From Comamonas testosteroni (GTDB lineage: Bacteria > Pseudomonadota > Gammaproteobacteria > Burkholderiales > Burkholderiaceae_C): 64,000 nucleotides of DNA. How positions within the stretch are numbered: the first letter of the stretch is position 1; every line of letters starts with the position of its first letter. Location of the stretch: contig NZ_CP043568.1 of NCBI RefSeq assembly GCF_014076415.1, positions 4,278,001-4,342,000 of the forward strand. Direction: 5' to 3'. Positions 8,466 to 17,560 of the stretch are shown one piece after another. The notes under the pieces were generated by a model. The model had not been told where the DNA came from, ran no database searches, and worked only from the letters and a program-made list of their open reading frames with translations. The position numbers and the translations under genes were made by a program.

Positions 8466-8801
8466 ATGGACTCGAGACGAGTTCAGAAACCACCGTCACC
8501 ACCAATGACGGCGGAGCGGCCTTCTGCCGGATGGTCGATCCGGCAAGGCTCGCCCAGCCCCATCTCCCGGAGCGAGTCGCCACCAGAATTCACGCCCTTG
8601 TGGCGCCCCAATGACTCGTTGACAAACGACATGTCAGAGCAAGCCCGGGCGGCTCGACCATCATCACCGAATGTCATCCGGGACTGCCGCTAGTCGCCTC
8701 CAGCCTGGCCGAGCCGCAGCAGCCTGCAGGACCTGGCGCTGCCGATGCACATGTCGCCCATGACAGACCTCTGCACCCAGGCATGCCCTGTAACTGCATC
8801 C

Positions 8802-9482
8802 TCAGCGGATTGCCGTTGCGGGCGTGACCTGCACCTTCATGCTGCGCACGATGGCAGCCAGCACCACGCCATAGGCGGGAACAAACAACAGCAGACTCAC
8901 CCCCAGCTTGATGACATAGTCGACCATGGCGATTTCAACCCAGTTGGCCGCCATGAAGGCATCGGAGCTATGCCAGAAGGCGATCGAGAAAAAGGCTGCC
9001 GTGTCCAGCACCTGGCCGAACACCGACGCAGCCGCCGGAGCCAGCCACCAGGAATGGCTTTTCTGGCGGATGCGGTCGAAGACCTGAATGTCCAGCAACT
9101 GGCCCAGCACATAGGCGGCAAAGCTGGCCAGTGCGATGCGGAACACAAAGCCGTTGAAGCTTTGCAGCGCTTCCCAGCCATTGAAGCGGCCCTCGTGGAA
9201 CAGCACACCCACCACATAGGACACCACAAGCGCTGGGAGCATGGCGCGCATGATGACGCGTCGCGCCGCAGTCTTGCCGATCAGGCGCACGGTCAGGTCG
9301 GTGGCCAGAAAGATGAAGGGGAAGCTGAAGGCGCCCCAGGTGCTGTGAAAGCCCAGCAGCGTAATGGGCAGCTGTACCAGGTAGTTGCTGGCAATGACCA
9401 GGGCGATATGGAACGCCACGAGAACGGAGAGATAAAACGGCACACGCGACGCTTGCGTCTGCACGGCATGAGCGGATGTCAT
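8802..9482 (-). CDS. yhhQ: VUT-family queuosine-precursor transporter (YhhQ-like)
   Basis: This 226-residue integral membrane protein has about six hydrophobic helices. Signature segments are FIFLATDLTVRLIGKTAARR, VLGQLLDIQVFDRIR and SVFGQVLDTAAFFSIAF, characteristic of the VUT/DUF165 family, whose E. coli member YhhQ imports 7-cyano-7-deazaguanine and preQ1 for tRNA queuosine synthesis. The ATG at 9482 has AAAGGA upstream; the longer frame to 9656 would cover non-coding sequence and a dispersed repeat. No preQ1 riboswitch could be recognised in its leader. It stands alone. Confidence 0.88.
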   Translation of the reverse strand: MTSAHAVQTQASRVPFYLSVLVAFHIALVIASNYLVQLPITLLGFHSTWGAFSFPFIFLATDLTVRLIGKTAARRVIMRAMLPALVVSYVVGVLFHEGRFNGWEALQSFNGFVFRIALASFAAYVLGQLLDIQVFDRIRQKSHSWWLAPAAASVFGQVLDTAAFFSIAFWHSSDAFMAANWVEIAMVDYVIKLGVSLLLFVPAYGVVLAAIVRSMKVQVTPATAIR

Positions 9483-9634
9483 GACAGTCCTTTTTGGTCG
9501 ATGGGGGCGAGGGAACCCATGGTTGCGAAGAGTGCGCCAGCGCGGCGCAACCGTGAATTTTATGCGGTACGGAATTATCTCCGCCTCCCCCGGCCCGCTT
9601 ATCCGCCCGGAGACATGGCGAATATAAGAAAAAG

Positions 9635-9715
9635 CATAGCTTGCAGCGCCTGCCAATCCATGTTTTCAGTATTAAATCATTCTGATTTCAAAGAATGACA
9701 GGCGCTAGCCGCTAT
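9635..9715. repeat. 81-bp dispersed element, family 1, copy A
   Basis: The element runs from CATAGC to GCGCTAGCCGCTAT. Its ends form an imperfect inverted repeat: about 15 of the outer 20 positions pair (CATAGCTTGCAGCGCCTG against the complement of CAGGCGCTAGCCGCTAT). A nested TCATTCT...AGAATGA hairpin lies inside. Two other copies in this window have exactly the same length. Confidence 0.65.
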
Positions 9716-9730
9716 CCTTTTTTGCATCAC

Positions 9731-10153
9731 TCAAAGCGCGAGATGCGCCTCCTGCCGGGCCGCATGGCGAGAGGCACGCAACCCTGCCCACTGCAGATCG
9801 GCCAGGACCAGCACCACGACGGCCTGCGCCGCCACCCAGGCCAGACCCCAGACACTGAGCGCCAGCCCGGAGGCAAACACCAGGATCGCGCAGCCTATTG
9901 CCCAGCCCAGATTGCCAAGAGCCACCAGACCGATCAGCGTGCGCGGCAGTGGCTGGCGACGCGCCATCCAGGCGGCGGCCGATGCATAGGCCAGCAGGAA
10001 GAGCCCCGTTCCCGTCAGCAGAGCGGCCGGCAGACCTGTCAGATCTACCAGCGTCTGCGTGACAACCAGTTGCAGTGCGCCCGTGACGGCGCAGGAAGCC
10101 GCATCGGCCCACATCACATGGCGCAGAAACCGGGGAGAAGCAAAAATGGACAT
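9731..10153 (-). CDS. Small four-helix membrane protein, function unknown
   Basis: This 140-residue protein has four predicted transmembrane segments near residues 10-30, 42-62, 72-95 and 98-118 and a short basic, polar tail. The ATG at 10153 is preceded by AAGGAG seven bases away, which decides it over the longer frame. I do not recognise the family. It is divergent from the MmyB-type regulator at 10293, with ~140 bases between them, and is its most likely target. Confidence 0.7.
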   Translation of the reverse strand: MSIFASPRFLRHVMWADAASCAVTGALQLVVTQTLVDLTGLPAALLTGTGLFLLAYASAAAWMARRQPLPRTLIGLVALGNLGWAIGCAILVFASGLALSVWGLAWVAAQAVVVLVLADLQWAGLRASRHAARQEAHLAL

Positions 10154-10292
10154 GGGAAACTCCTTTTCTATGACGAAGGCCTGCGGCCGACCCTGTGTCG
10201 GCTGCTGGGGTTCATGATTGCCATCCGCGCGCACTGCGTCGATAACCTCGCAGGTCATGGCCGCATGTGAGGCCTGCCACTACGATGCAGCC

Positions 10293-11129
10293 ATGAACTC
10301 CAGCACCGCGCCCTCCTTTCATGCCTCGCCTATGCCACTTGGCGCACGCGCGCCGTTTGGCGAACACCTGCGCCACTGGCGCCAGCACCGCCGGCTGAGC
10401 CAGCAAGGACTGGCACTGGAGGCCGAGATCTCGACGCGCCACCTGAGCTATGTGGAAACAGGCCGCGCCCAACCCAGCCGCGAAATGGTGCTGCGCCTGG
10501 CCGAACGCCTGTCGGTGCCGCTGCGCGAGCGCAATGCACTACTGGTGGCTGCAGGTTTTGCCCCCATGTACCAGGCCCGCCCCCTGGACCACCCCGATCT
10601 GGCGGCCGCGCGCCAAGCCGTGGAGCTGGTACTCAAGGGCCACGAGCCCAGCCCTGCCCTGGCCGTGGACAGACACTGGAACCTGGTGGCCGCCAATGCC
10701 GTCGTGCCGCTGCTGCTGGACGGCGTGGCACCCTGGCTGCTGGAGCCACCCGTGAATGTTCTGCGCCTGAGCCTTCACCCCGAGGGGCTGGGTCCACGCC
10801 TGGCCAATTCCGCGCAGTGGCGCGCCCATCTGCTGCACCGCCTGCAGCAACAGATCGCGGCCACGGCAGACAGCGAGCTGCAGATGCTTCATGACGAGAT
10901 TGCAGCCTACCCGTTCACCAAGGACAATGACTCCCCTCTGCCCAGCCCCATCGCCGTCCCCTTCGAATTGCACACCCATCTGGGCACACTGAGCTTCATC
11001 AGCACCATCACCATCTTCGGCACGCCCGTGGACGTGACACTGCAGGAGCTGGCCGTCGAATCGTTCTTTCCCGCAAATGCCGAGACACAGCAGGCGCTGC
11101 AGCGGCTGCAGGCCCGGCGCAGGGCCTGA
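10293..11129 (+). CDS. XRE/MmyB-type transcriptional regulator
   Basis: This 278-residue protein has an XRE helix-turn-helix at residues ~20-75 (HRRLSQQGLALEAEISTRHL, SYVETGRAQPSREMVLRLAE), then the linker APMYQARPLDHPDL and a PAS-like ligand domain with DRHWNLVAANAVVPLLL, VNVLRLSLHPEGLGPRLAN and ELHTHLGTLSFISTITIFGT. This architecture is the MmyB-like family, thought to sense a small hydrophobic ligand. The ATG at 10293 leaves a short N-terminal tail before the helix-turn-helix. It is divergent from a small membrane-protein gene. Confidence 0.88.
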   Translation: MNSSTAPSFHASPMPLGARAPFGEHLRHWRQHRRLSQQGLALEAEISTRHLSYVETGRAQPSREMVLRLAERLSVPLRERNALLVAAGFAPMYQARPLDHPDLAAARQAVELVLKGHEPSPALAVDRHWNLVAANAVVPLLLDGVAPWLLEPPVNVLRLSLHPEGLGPRLANSAQWRAHLLHRLQQQIAATADSELQMLHDEIAAYPFTKDNDSPLPSPIAVPFELHTHLGTLSFISTITIFGTPVDVTLQELAVESFFPANAETQQALQRLQARRRA

Positions 11130-11135
11130 AAAGCA

Positions 11136-11169
11136 AAAAGCCCGCAGGACTTGCATCCTGCGGGCTTTT
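11136..11169. terminator. Bidirectional terminator between the MmyB-type regulator and acnB
   Basis: AAAAGCCCGCAGGA (11136-11149) pairs perfectly with TCCTGCGGGCTTTT (11156-11169) over 14 bases. It has A and T runs at its ends, so it can work for the convergent genes on both strands. Confidence 0.88.
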
Positions 11170-11213
11170 GGGGTTCGGGCCCCTGAAGGCCCTGTCATCT
11201 GGCGCCCGAGCGC

Positions 11214-13799
11214 TTAGATCTTGGCCGCCACTTCAGCGTACTCGGCGATTTCGTTGAAGTTCATGTAGCGGTAGACGGAGGCCTTGTCGGCATCGATCAC
11301 GCCCATTTCCTTCAGGTACTCTTCCTTGGAAGGCAGGTAGCCCAGACGCGAAGCGATGGCCGCCAGCTCGGCCGAGCCCAGATACACATTGGTGTTCTTG
11401 CCCAGACGGTTGGGGAAGTTGCGAGTGGAAGTCGAGATGACAGTCGCACCTTCACGCACCTGGGCCTGGTTGCCCATGCACAGCGAGCAGCCGGGCATTT
11501 CGGTACGTGCACCGGCAGTACCGAAGGCAGAGTAGTGACCTTCCTTGATCAGCTCGTCCTGGTCCATCTTGGTGGGAGGAGCCACCCACAGCTTGACGGG
11601 GATGTCGCGCTGGCCGCCCAGCAGCTTGGCTGCAGCGCGGAAGTGGCCGATGTTGGTCATGCAGGAACCGATGAAGGCTTCGTCGATCTTGGCGCCGGCC
11701 ACGTCAGACAGGGTCTTGGCGTCATCGGGATCGTTCGGGCAGCAAACGATGGGTTCCTTGATGTCGGACATGTCGATTTCGATGACGTGAGCGTACTCAG
11801 CGTTCTTGTCGGCTTCCAGCAGATCGGGCTTGGCCAGCCATGCTTCGACCTTCTCGATACGGCGCTGCAGGGTCTTGGCGTCGGCGTAACCGTCGGCGAT
11901 CATGTTCTTCATCAGAACGATGTTCGATGTCAGGTATTCCTTGATCGGCTCGGGGTTCAGCTTGATCGTGCAACCGGCGGCAGAGCGCTCGGCAGATGCG
12001 TCGGACAACTCGAATGCCTGCTCGACCTTCAGATCGGGCAGACCTTCGATTTCCAGGATGCGACCCGAGAACTCGTTGATCTTGCCAGCCTTGGCCACAG
12101 TCAGCAGACCTTGCTTGATGGCGTACAGAGGGATGGCATGCACCAGATCGCGCAGGGTCACGCCAGGCTGCATTTCGCCCTTGAAGCGCACCAGCACGGA
12201 TTCGGGCATGTCCAGAGGCATCACGCCGGTAGCGGCGCCGAAGGCCACCAGACCGGAGCCTGCGGGGAAGGAGATGCCGATGGGGAAACGGGTGTGCGAG
12301 TCACCGCCGGTACCCACGGTGTCGGGCAGCAGCAGGCGGTTGAGCCAGCTGTGGATCACGCCGTCACCAGGACGCAGGGCCACGCCGCCGCGGTTGCTGA
12401 TGAAGTTGGGCAGTTCGCGATGGGTCTTCACGTCCACGGGCTTGGGGTAAGCCGCCGTGTGGCAGAAGGACTGCATCACCATATCGGCGGAGAAGCCGAG
12501 GCAAGCCAGATCCTTGAGTTCATCGCGGGTCATGGGGCCGGTGGTGTCCTGCGAACCCACGGTGGTCATGCGAGGCTCGCAGTAGGTACCGGGGCGCACG
12601 CCCTGGCCTTCGGGCAGACCGCAGGCGCGGCCGACCATCTTCTGGGCCAGCGTGAAGCCAGCCGTGGAGGCAGCGGGCGCCTGGGGCAGGCGGAACACGG
12701 TGGATGCGGGCAGACCCAGGGCTTCGCGAGCCTTGGCTGTCAGCGAGCGACCGATGATCAGGTTGATACGGCCGCCGGCTTGCACTTCGTCCAGCAAAAC
12801 GTCGGACTTGAGCTGGAAGTCAGCCACGGTTTCGCCGTTCTTGACGATCTTGCCGGCGTAGGGCAGCACGTCGATCACGTCGCCCATCTCCAGCTTGGAA
12901 ACATCGACTTCGATGGGCAGGGCGCCGGAGTCTTCCTGCGTGTTGAAGAAGATGGGAGCGATCTTGCCGCCCAGCGTCACGCCGCCAAAGCGCTTGTTGG
13001 GCACGAAGGGAATGTCCACGCCCGTGCCCCAGATGATGGAGTTGGTGGCCGACTTGCGCGAAGAACCGGTACCGACCACATCACCCACGTAGGCAACCAG
13101 GTGGCCCTTCTTCTTCAGGTCTTCAATGAACTGCATGGGGCCGCGCTTGCCGTCTTCTTCGGGCTTGAACGCCGCGTCGGGACGCGTGTTCTTGAGCATG
13201 GCCAGGTAGTGCAGAGGAATATCGGGACGGCTCCAGGCGTCGGGAGCGGGCGACAGGTCGTCGGTATTGGTCTCGCCGGGCACCTTGAAGACGGTGACGG
13301 TGATCTTTTCCTCGACCTTGGGACGCGAAGTGAACCACTCGGCATCGGCCCAGCTTTGCATCACTTCCTTGGCCTTGGCATTGCCGGCCTTGGCCTTGTC
13401 GGCCACGTCGTTGAAGAAGTCGAACATCAGCAATGTCTTCTTCAGCGCGTCGGCAGCCACGCCGGCCACTTCGGCATCGTCCAGCAGCTCGATCAGGGGG
13501 TGCACGTTGTAGCCACCCACCATGGTGCCCAGCAGCTCGGTGGCCTTGGCCTTGGAGATGAGACCCACCTTCAGGTCGCCGTGAGCCACGGCAGCCAGGA
13601 AGGAAGCCTTGACCTTGGCTGCATCATCCACACCGGGCGGCACGCGATGAGTCAGCAGATCCATCAGGAATGCGTCTTCACCAGCGGGTGGATTCTTGAT
13701 CAGCTCGATCAGGTCGGCGACCTGCTTGGCATCCAGAGGCAGCGGGGGGATGCCCAGTGCGGCGCGTTCTGCCACATGGTCACGGTAGGCTTTCAACAT
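11214..13799 (-). CDS. acnB: Aconitate hydratase B
   Basis: This 861-residue protein is a full-length AcnB (E. coli 865). The N-terminal HEAT-like domain ([20 protein letters not shown]) is followed by the swivel domain and the catalytic domains. The 4Fe-4S ligands are the Cys of [10 protein letters not shown] (around residue 712) and Cys771 and Cys774 in [10 protein letters not shown]. It interconverts citrate and isocitrate, and may act as 2-methylisocitrate dehydratase. The ATG at 13799 has GGAGAG upstream. It is the last gene of the leftward mdh-tam-citE-like-secreted protein-acnB series and ends at a shared terminator. Confidence 0.98.
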   Translation of the reverse strand: MLKAYRDHVAERAALGIPPLPLDAKQVADLIELIKNPPAGEDAFLMDLLTHRVPPGVDDAAKVKASFLAAVAHGDLKVGLISKAKATELLGTMVGGYNVHPLIELLDDAEVAGVAADALKKTLLMFDFFNDVADKAKAGNAKAKEVMQSWADAEWFTSRPKVEEKITVTVFKVPGETNTDDLSPAPDAWSRPDIPLHYLAMLKNTRPDAAFKPEEDGKRGPMQFIEDLKKKGHLVAYVGDVVGTGSSRKSATNSIIWGTGVDIPFVPNKRFGGVTLGGKIAPIFFNTQEDSGALPIEVDVSKLEMGDVIDVLPYAGKIVKNGETVADFQLKSDVLLDEVQAGGRINLIIGRSLTAKAREALGLPASTVFRLPQAPAASTAGFTLAQKMVGRACGLPEGQGVRPGTYCEPRMTTVGSQDTTGPMTRDELKDLACLGFSADMVMQSFCHTAAYPKPVDVKTHRELPNFISNRGGVALRPGDGVIHSWLNRLLLPDTVGTGGDSHTRFPIGISFPAGSGLVAFGAATGVMPLDMPESVLVRFKGEMQPGVTLRDLVHAIPLYAIKQGLLTVAKAGKINEFSGRILEIEGLPDLKVEQAFELSDASAERSAAGCTIKLNPEPIKEYLTSNIVLMKNMIADGYADAKTLQRRIEKVEAWLAKPDLLEADKNAEYAHVIEIDMSDIKEPIVCCPNDPDDAKTLSDVAGAKIDEAFIGSCMTNIGHFRAAAKLLGGQRDIPVKLWVAPPTKMDQDELIKEGHYSAFGTAGARTEMPGCSLCMGNQAQVREGATVISTSTRNFPNRLGKNTNVYLGSAELAAIASRLGYLPSKEEYLKEMGVIDADKASVYRYMNFNEIAEYAEVAAKI

Positions 13800-13896
13800 G
13801 GGTTCTCTCCAATGGTTTTTTGAAAAAGGCTGCGCGTGGAGCGCGAATTACAGGACTGGCGCATGTGCGATACGCCAGCCCTCAGCCTCGCCAGAC

Positions 13897-14469
13897 TTAT
13901 TTGCTGTCCAGCAGGCTGGGAGGTGGGTTCTTGCGGATGGCTTCGGCCACTTGCTGCTGCTCGGGGCTCATGCACTCATCCGCCAGACGCTGGCCGGCCT
14001 TCTGGTTCATCAGCATGGACTTGTTGGCGATCTGCAGCCACACGGCACCGGCCGCCTTGTCTTCCAGGCGCACGGTGCCCGTGGAAGTCTTGACGGGAGA
14101 CATGTGGTACTTGAAGCCACGGCCGTCCACGATGAAGTAACCGGGGTTGGCTGCGTCGGCGTTCACGTTCACATAGGCGCCCAGCTCGCAGGCAATGCGG
14201 CCCTTGTGCACGCGCTCGGCCACGGCCAGCTCTTCCGTGCCCAGTGCGGCGGAAGCCGGGCCGGCGGCCACGGCGGCGGCAGCACCCGCGCCACCTGCAA
14301 CTACGGCAGCGGCAGCCTTGCCCTTCTTGGAAGTAGTGGTTGCCTTCTTGGCGGCGGGAGCCTTCTTGGCGGCGGCAGCCTTGGCCTTGGGAGCGGTTTC
14401 TGCCACGGCAGAGTGGCTGATTGCGACCAGGGGAGCGGCAATCATCAAAGTGGCGATCAGGGTCTTCAT
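13897..14469 (-). CDS. Secreted Lys/Ala-rich protein of unknown function
   Basis: This 190-residue protein has a signal peptide (MKTLIATLMIAAPLVAISHS, likely cleaved after AVA at residue 23), then a low-complexity Ala/Lys/Thr tract (~25-75), then a compact domain (~78-190) with Cys94 and Cys166 (RIACELGAYVNVNAD, GYFIVDGRGFKYHMSPV, RLADECMSP). The two cysteines could form a periplasmic disulphide. The ATG at 14469 has GGAG upstream. No known family is recognised. It lies 31 bases after the citE-like gene and 97 before acnB, so an envelope protein sits inside a TCA-cycle operon. Confidence 0.75.
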   Translation of the reverse strand: MKTLIATLMIAAPLVAISHSAVAETAPKAKAAAAKKAPAAKKATTTSKKGKAAAAVVAGGAGAAAAVAAGPASAALGTEELAVAERVHKGRIACELGAYVNVNADAANPGYFIVDGRGFKYHMSPVKTSTGTVRLEDKAAGAVWLQIANKSMLMNQKAGQRLADECMSPEQQQVAEAIRKNPPPSLLDSK

Positions 14470-14500
14470 AGGAATTAGCTCCTGCAGACTTGTTATGAGT

Positions 14501-15505
14501 TCAACGGATTGAGGCCGGGGCAAACCAGGGTTGAACTTCAACCGGCAAGACCTGCCCCGTCTGGTGAGCGCGCTCCAGCAACTGCCAAAAATAGCGGTAG
14601 CTCGCGCGGTCGTGTAGTACACCACCAAAACTGATGGGCGCCCAATTCTGCACCGCTGCAGAGGTAAGTATTTGTGCCGCCTGTAGAACTTCGTCTTCGG
14701 CTGGCGCAAATGCACGCAGAATCGGGCGAATCTGGTCAGGATGAATGCTCCACATGCGTGTGTAGCCAAGCTCACGCGAGGCTTTTTGCGCACAAGCGCC
14801 CAAAGCGTCAGGATTCCTGAATTCAGTGACAACGCAGTGCGACGGCACCTTGCCATGGGCATGGCAGGCTGCCGCGATCTCCAGCTTGGCACGAACGACC
14901 AACGGATGCTCGAACTGGCCCTGTGCCGTCATGGCGGACGCGGGGATGGCCCCGCCATGGGCCGAGACGAAATCCATCAGCCCGAAGGAAATGCTTTGCA
15001 CGGCCGGATGTGCGGCGATGTCGAAGGCCTGCTGCACGGCAGCAGGAGACTCAATCAAGACATGCAGCGGCACACGCTTGTCTGTCGCGCGCTGCAGGGC
15101 TGCTTGCGCCTTGATGACGTCATCCACAGACTCCACCTTGGGAATCATGATGTGGCAGAGCCTGTCTGCCGCGCCGCCGGCGATGATGTCCATGTCCGCC
15201 TGGAAATGAGCATGCTCCACCGCATGCACCCGGGCCGCCACGCGCGCGCCTCGAGCCGCTCCATTCGCCAGCTCGACCACCAGACGCGCGTGCTCGGCCT
15301 CCCGGCCGACGGGAGCGCCGTCCTCGCAGTCCAGCGTCACGTCGAACACGCAGGTACCGAACTCCTGCATCATCTCTGCCTGCAGCTGCAGGCTTTTGCG
15401 CATGCGCGCTTCCACGCCGCTGTAGTGATCGCAGACGGGCAGACGCTGAGCGCCACCCTGAGCATCGAGAAGCACGGTGGCGGGATGAAGCAGTTCTTTC
15501 GTCAT
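14501..15505 (-). CDS. HpcH/HpaI aldolase / citrate lyase beta-like protein
   Basis: This 334-residue protein has the CitE-like TIM-barrel signature: TLDCEDGAPVGREAEHAR (metal-site Glu/Asp), a conserved Arg in VAARVHAVEHAH, HIMIPKVESVDDV, HVLIESPAAVQQAFDIA and GLMDFVSAHGG. Relatives cleave or hydrolyse malyl-CoA, citramalyl-CoA or citryl-CoA. No citrate lyase alpha or gamma subunit accompanies it, so it is not part of a classic citrate lyase. Its start overlaps the tam stop by four bases (ATGA). Placement between tam and acnB hints at repair or salvage around the TCA cycle. The reaction is not assigned. Confidence 0.82.
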   Translation of the reverse strand: MTKELLHPATVLLDAQGGAQRLPVCDHYSGVEARMRKSLQLQAEMMQEFGTCVFDVTLDCEDGAPVGREAEHARLVVELANGAARGARVAARVHAVEHAHFQADMDIIAGGAADRLCHIMIPKVESVDDVIKAQAALQRATDKRVPLHVLIESPAAVQQAFDIAAHPAVQSISFGLMDFVSAHGGAIPASAMTAQGQFEHPLVVRAKLEIAAACHAHGKVPSHCVVTEFRNPDALGACAQKASRELGYTRMWSIHPDQIRPILRAFAPAEDEVLQAAQILTSAAVQNWAPISFGGVLHDRASYRYFWQLLERAHQTGQVLPVEVQPWFAPASIR

Positions 15506-16326
15506 GACTTGCGCTGAGCCACCATGAAAAGTCGGGGAAAAGCCAGCAGACGCTTGCCGTCGGCTCGCTCCGGATAAGCCGCATCGATGCGGCTTTGATA
15601 CTCGGCCAGGTACTCGGCCTGCAGCTCCCGGGGCAAAGCTTCCACGAAAGGCTTGAGGCCCGTGCTGCTGAGCCACTGCACAATCGCTGCGGCCGAGTCC
15701 ATGGGATGCTGGTAGACGGTGTGCCACACATCCACGCTCGCGGCCTCATTCGAGGGAGCAGCCGGCTGGGGTGCCCCCAGCAGGTCGTAATACACCCCTA
15801 TGGGCAAAATCTCGGTACGCACCTTGCTCGCATCCCCGATGTGCGCCACAAACCGGGGCAGTTGCGCGACTTCGCGCATGTTTCGGTGCGAGGGTTCCTG
15901 ACGGTTGTCAGGCATCTGCACGGCCAGCACGCCACCAGGTGCCAGCAGCGAAAACAGACGTGGAATCAGGCTCTCATGCTCGCCCACCCACTGGATGGAG
16001 GCATTCGCATAGATCAAATCAGGTGCTGGCTCGCCTTCGGCAGGTGCCCAGGAGGCAATATCACCGGCCTCGAACCTGGCCTGCGGCAACTGCTTGCGCG
16101 CAGTCTCCAGCATGGCTTCGGAATTGTCGACACCGAGCACATCGGCGCCGGGAAACCGCTCCACCAGAAGTTCGGTGGAGTTACCCGGCCCGCAGCCCAG
16201 ATCCACGATGCGGAGGCTGCGAGCGGGTGAATGCAAGCTGGAAGGTACTCTTGCCAGCAGTTCTGCCGCAGGGCGCGTGCGCTCATTGGCAAAGCGCAGA
16301 TACAGCGCAGGGTTCCAGTCTTGCAT
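15502..16326 (-). CDS. tam: Trans-aconitate 2-methyltransferase
   Basis: This 274-residue class I SAM methyltransferase begins QDWNPALYLRFANERTRPA, the usual Tam start, and has motif I at RIVDLGCGPGNSTELL (~residues 40-55), motif II VLGVDNSEAML, then DLIYANASIQWV and the later HTVYQHPMD. Tam methylates trans-aconitate, the spontaneous isomer of cis-aconitate that inhibits aconitase. Finding it in one run with acnB and mdh fits that housekeeping role. It starts 14 bases after the mdh stop and is coupled to the citE-like gene downstream. Confidence 0.92.
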   Translation of the reverse strand: MQDWNPALYLRFANERTRPAAELLARVPSSLHSPARSLRIVDLGCGPGNSTELLVERFPGADVLGVDNSEAMLETARKQLPQARFEAGDIASWAPAEGEPAPDLIYANASIQWVGEHESLIPRLFSLLAPGGVLAVQMPDNRQEPSHRNMREVAQLPRFVAHIGDASKVRTEILPIGVYYDLLGAPQPAAPSNEAASVDVWHTVYQHPMDSAAAIVQWLSSTGLKPFVEALPRELQAEYLAEYQSRIDAAYPERADGKRLLAFPRLFMVAQRKS

Positions 16327-16340
16327 AGGTTTTGCGCTGA

Positions 16341-17330
16341 TTACAGCAGGTGCTTGACGCCGTCTTGCTCGCCTTGCAGCTCAGCCAGTGTCTTGTTGAT
16401 GCACTCTTGCGAGAAGGCATCGATTTCCAGACCTTCGACGATCTTGTATTCGCCGTCAGCCGTGGTGGTCACGGGGAAGCCGAACACGATACCGGCGGGG
16501 ATGCCGTACTCGCCGTTGGAAGGCACGCCCATGGTGACCCATTCGCCGTTGGAGCCCAGGGCCCAGTCACGCATGTGGTCGATGGCAGCGTTGGCAGCCG
16601 AAGCAGCCGACGACAGGCCGCGAGCAGCGATGATGGCTGCGCCGCGCTTGCCCACGGTGGGCAGGAACACGTTGGCATTCCATTCCTGGTCGTTGATGGC
16701 TTCCTTCACGGACTTGCCGTCCACGGTGGCGAAGCGATAGTCGGCGTACATGGTGGGCGAGTGGTTGCCCCACACGGTCAGCTTCTTGATGTCGCCAACC
16801 TTGAAGCCGCCCTTGGCAGCCAGCTGGGAAGCAGCGCGGTTGTGGTCCAGGCGCAGCATGGCGGTGAAGTTCTTGGCAGGCAGATCGGGAGCCGACTTCA
16901 TGGCGATGTAGGCGTTGGTGTTGGCGGGGTTGCCCACAACCAGAACCTTGACATTGCGCGAAGCCACGGCGTTCAGAGCCTTGCCCTGGGCGGTGAAGAT
17001 CTGGGCGTTGGCAGCCAGCAGGTCAGCACGTTCCATGCCGGGGCCACGAGGACGGGCGCCCACCAGCAGAGCGTAGTCGGTGTCCTTGAAGGCGGTCATG
17101 GGGTCGGCGTGGGCTTCGATGCCGGCCAGCAGGGGGAAGGCGCAGTCTTCCAGCTCCATGATCACGCCCTTCAGAGCGTTTTGAGCCTTTTCGTCGGGGA
17201 TTTCCAGCAGTTGCAGAATAACGGGCTGATCTTTACCCAGCATTTCGCCGGAGGCGATGCGGAACAACAGGGCGTAACCGATTTGGCCAGCTGCGCCGGT
17301 AACGGCGACACGGACGGGCTTCTTGCTCAT
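16341..17330 (-). CDS. mdh: Malate dehydrogenase
   Basis: This 329-residue NAD-dependent malate dehydrogenase belongs to the cytosolic-type group common in betaproteobacteria. The Rossmann motif [20 protein letters not shown] is at residues ~9-28, the substrate-binding Arg loop is [14 protein letters not shown], and the catalytic region is [13 protein letters not shown] with [13 protein letters not shown] carrying the catalytic His. It oxidises malate to oxaloacetate. It is the first gene of the leftward TCA operon, and its upstream region faces the GntR gene across a palindrome at 17467. Confidence 0.97.
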   Translation of the reverse strand: MSKKPVRVAVTGAAGQIGYALLFRIASGEMLGKDQPVILQLLEIPDEKAQNALKGVIMELEDCAFPLLAGIEAHADPMTAFKDTDYALLVGARPRGPGMERADLLAANAQIFTAQGKALNAVASRNVKVLVVGNPANTNAYIAMKSAPDLPAKNFTAMLRLDHNRAASQLAAKGGFKVGDIKKLTVWGNHSPTMYADYRFATVDGKSVKEAINDQEWNANVFLPTVGKRGAAIIAARGLSSAASAANAAIDHMRDWALGSNGEWVTMGVPSNGEYGIPAGIVFGFPVTTTADGEYKIVEGLEIDAFSQECINKTLAELQGEQDGVKHLL

Positions 17331-17466
17331 GGTGAAACTCCAAGATTGGAAAAAAGTGAGATGTTATGGGCGCCAGGTTGCACCAGCGTAACCACCAGTA
17401 GCGCAAGCTCCGCAAACATGCGGCAAGTGTACTGCTGAAATCAAAGCCCGGTCAATTTGTCTTATG

Positions 17467-17478
17467 TCTTATATAAGA
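17467..17478. promoter_or_regulatory. Candidate operator for the TCA-cluster GntR regulator
   Basis: TCTTATATAAGA is a perfect 12-bp palindrome, extending imperfectly to ATGTCTTATATAAGATAT, in the ~230-base divergent region between mdh and the UTRA-type GntR gene. Symmetry and the GT...A(C/T) outline fit a GntR/HutC-family site. No second copy was noticed upstream of sdhC or acnB. Confidence 0.5.
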
Positions 17479-17560
17479 TATGATCTTCACTTAGCGACCA
17501 GAGTCAAATCGACTGTTTTTTGTGCATCGCATCGCGGAGGCGATACCTTCAAAACCAACT

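Noticed and set aside
8466..8801. Short frames of 60-85 codons between bfr and the yhhQ-like gene.
   Set aside because: None has a ribosome site or a credible composition; the region is treated as intergenic.
9483..9634. A preQ1 riboswitch in the leader of the yhhQ-like gene.
   Set aside because: No C-rich loop with the downstream A-rich tail, or any other recognisable preQ1 fold, was found by eye; only a short GCGCC/GGCGC hairpin.
11535..13823. A 762-codon plus-strand frame opposite acnB.
   Set aside because: It is the antisense shadow of a conserved enzyme, with no domain signature of its own.
14501..15505. Calling the HpcH/HpaI-type protein citrate lyase beta subunit (citE).
   Set aside because: The alpha and gamma subunits and the citC, citG and citX maturation genes are absent, so the specific name is not supported.
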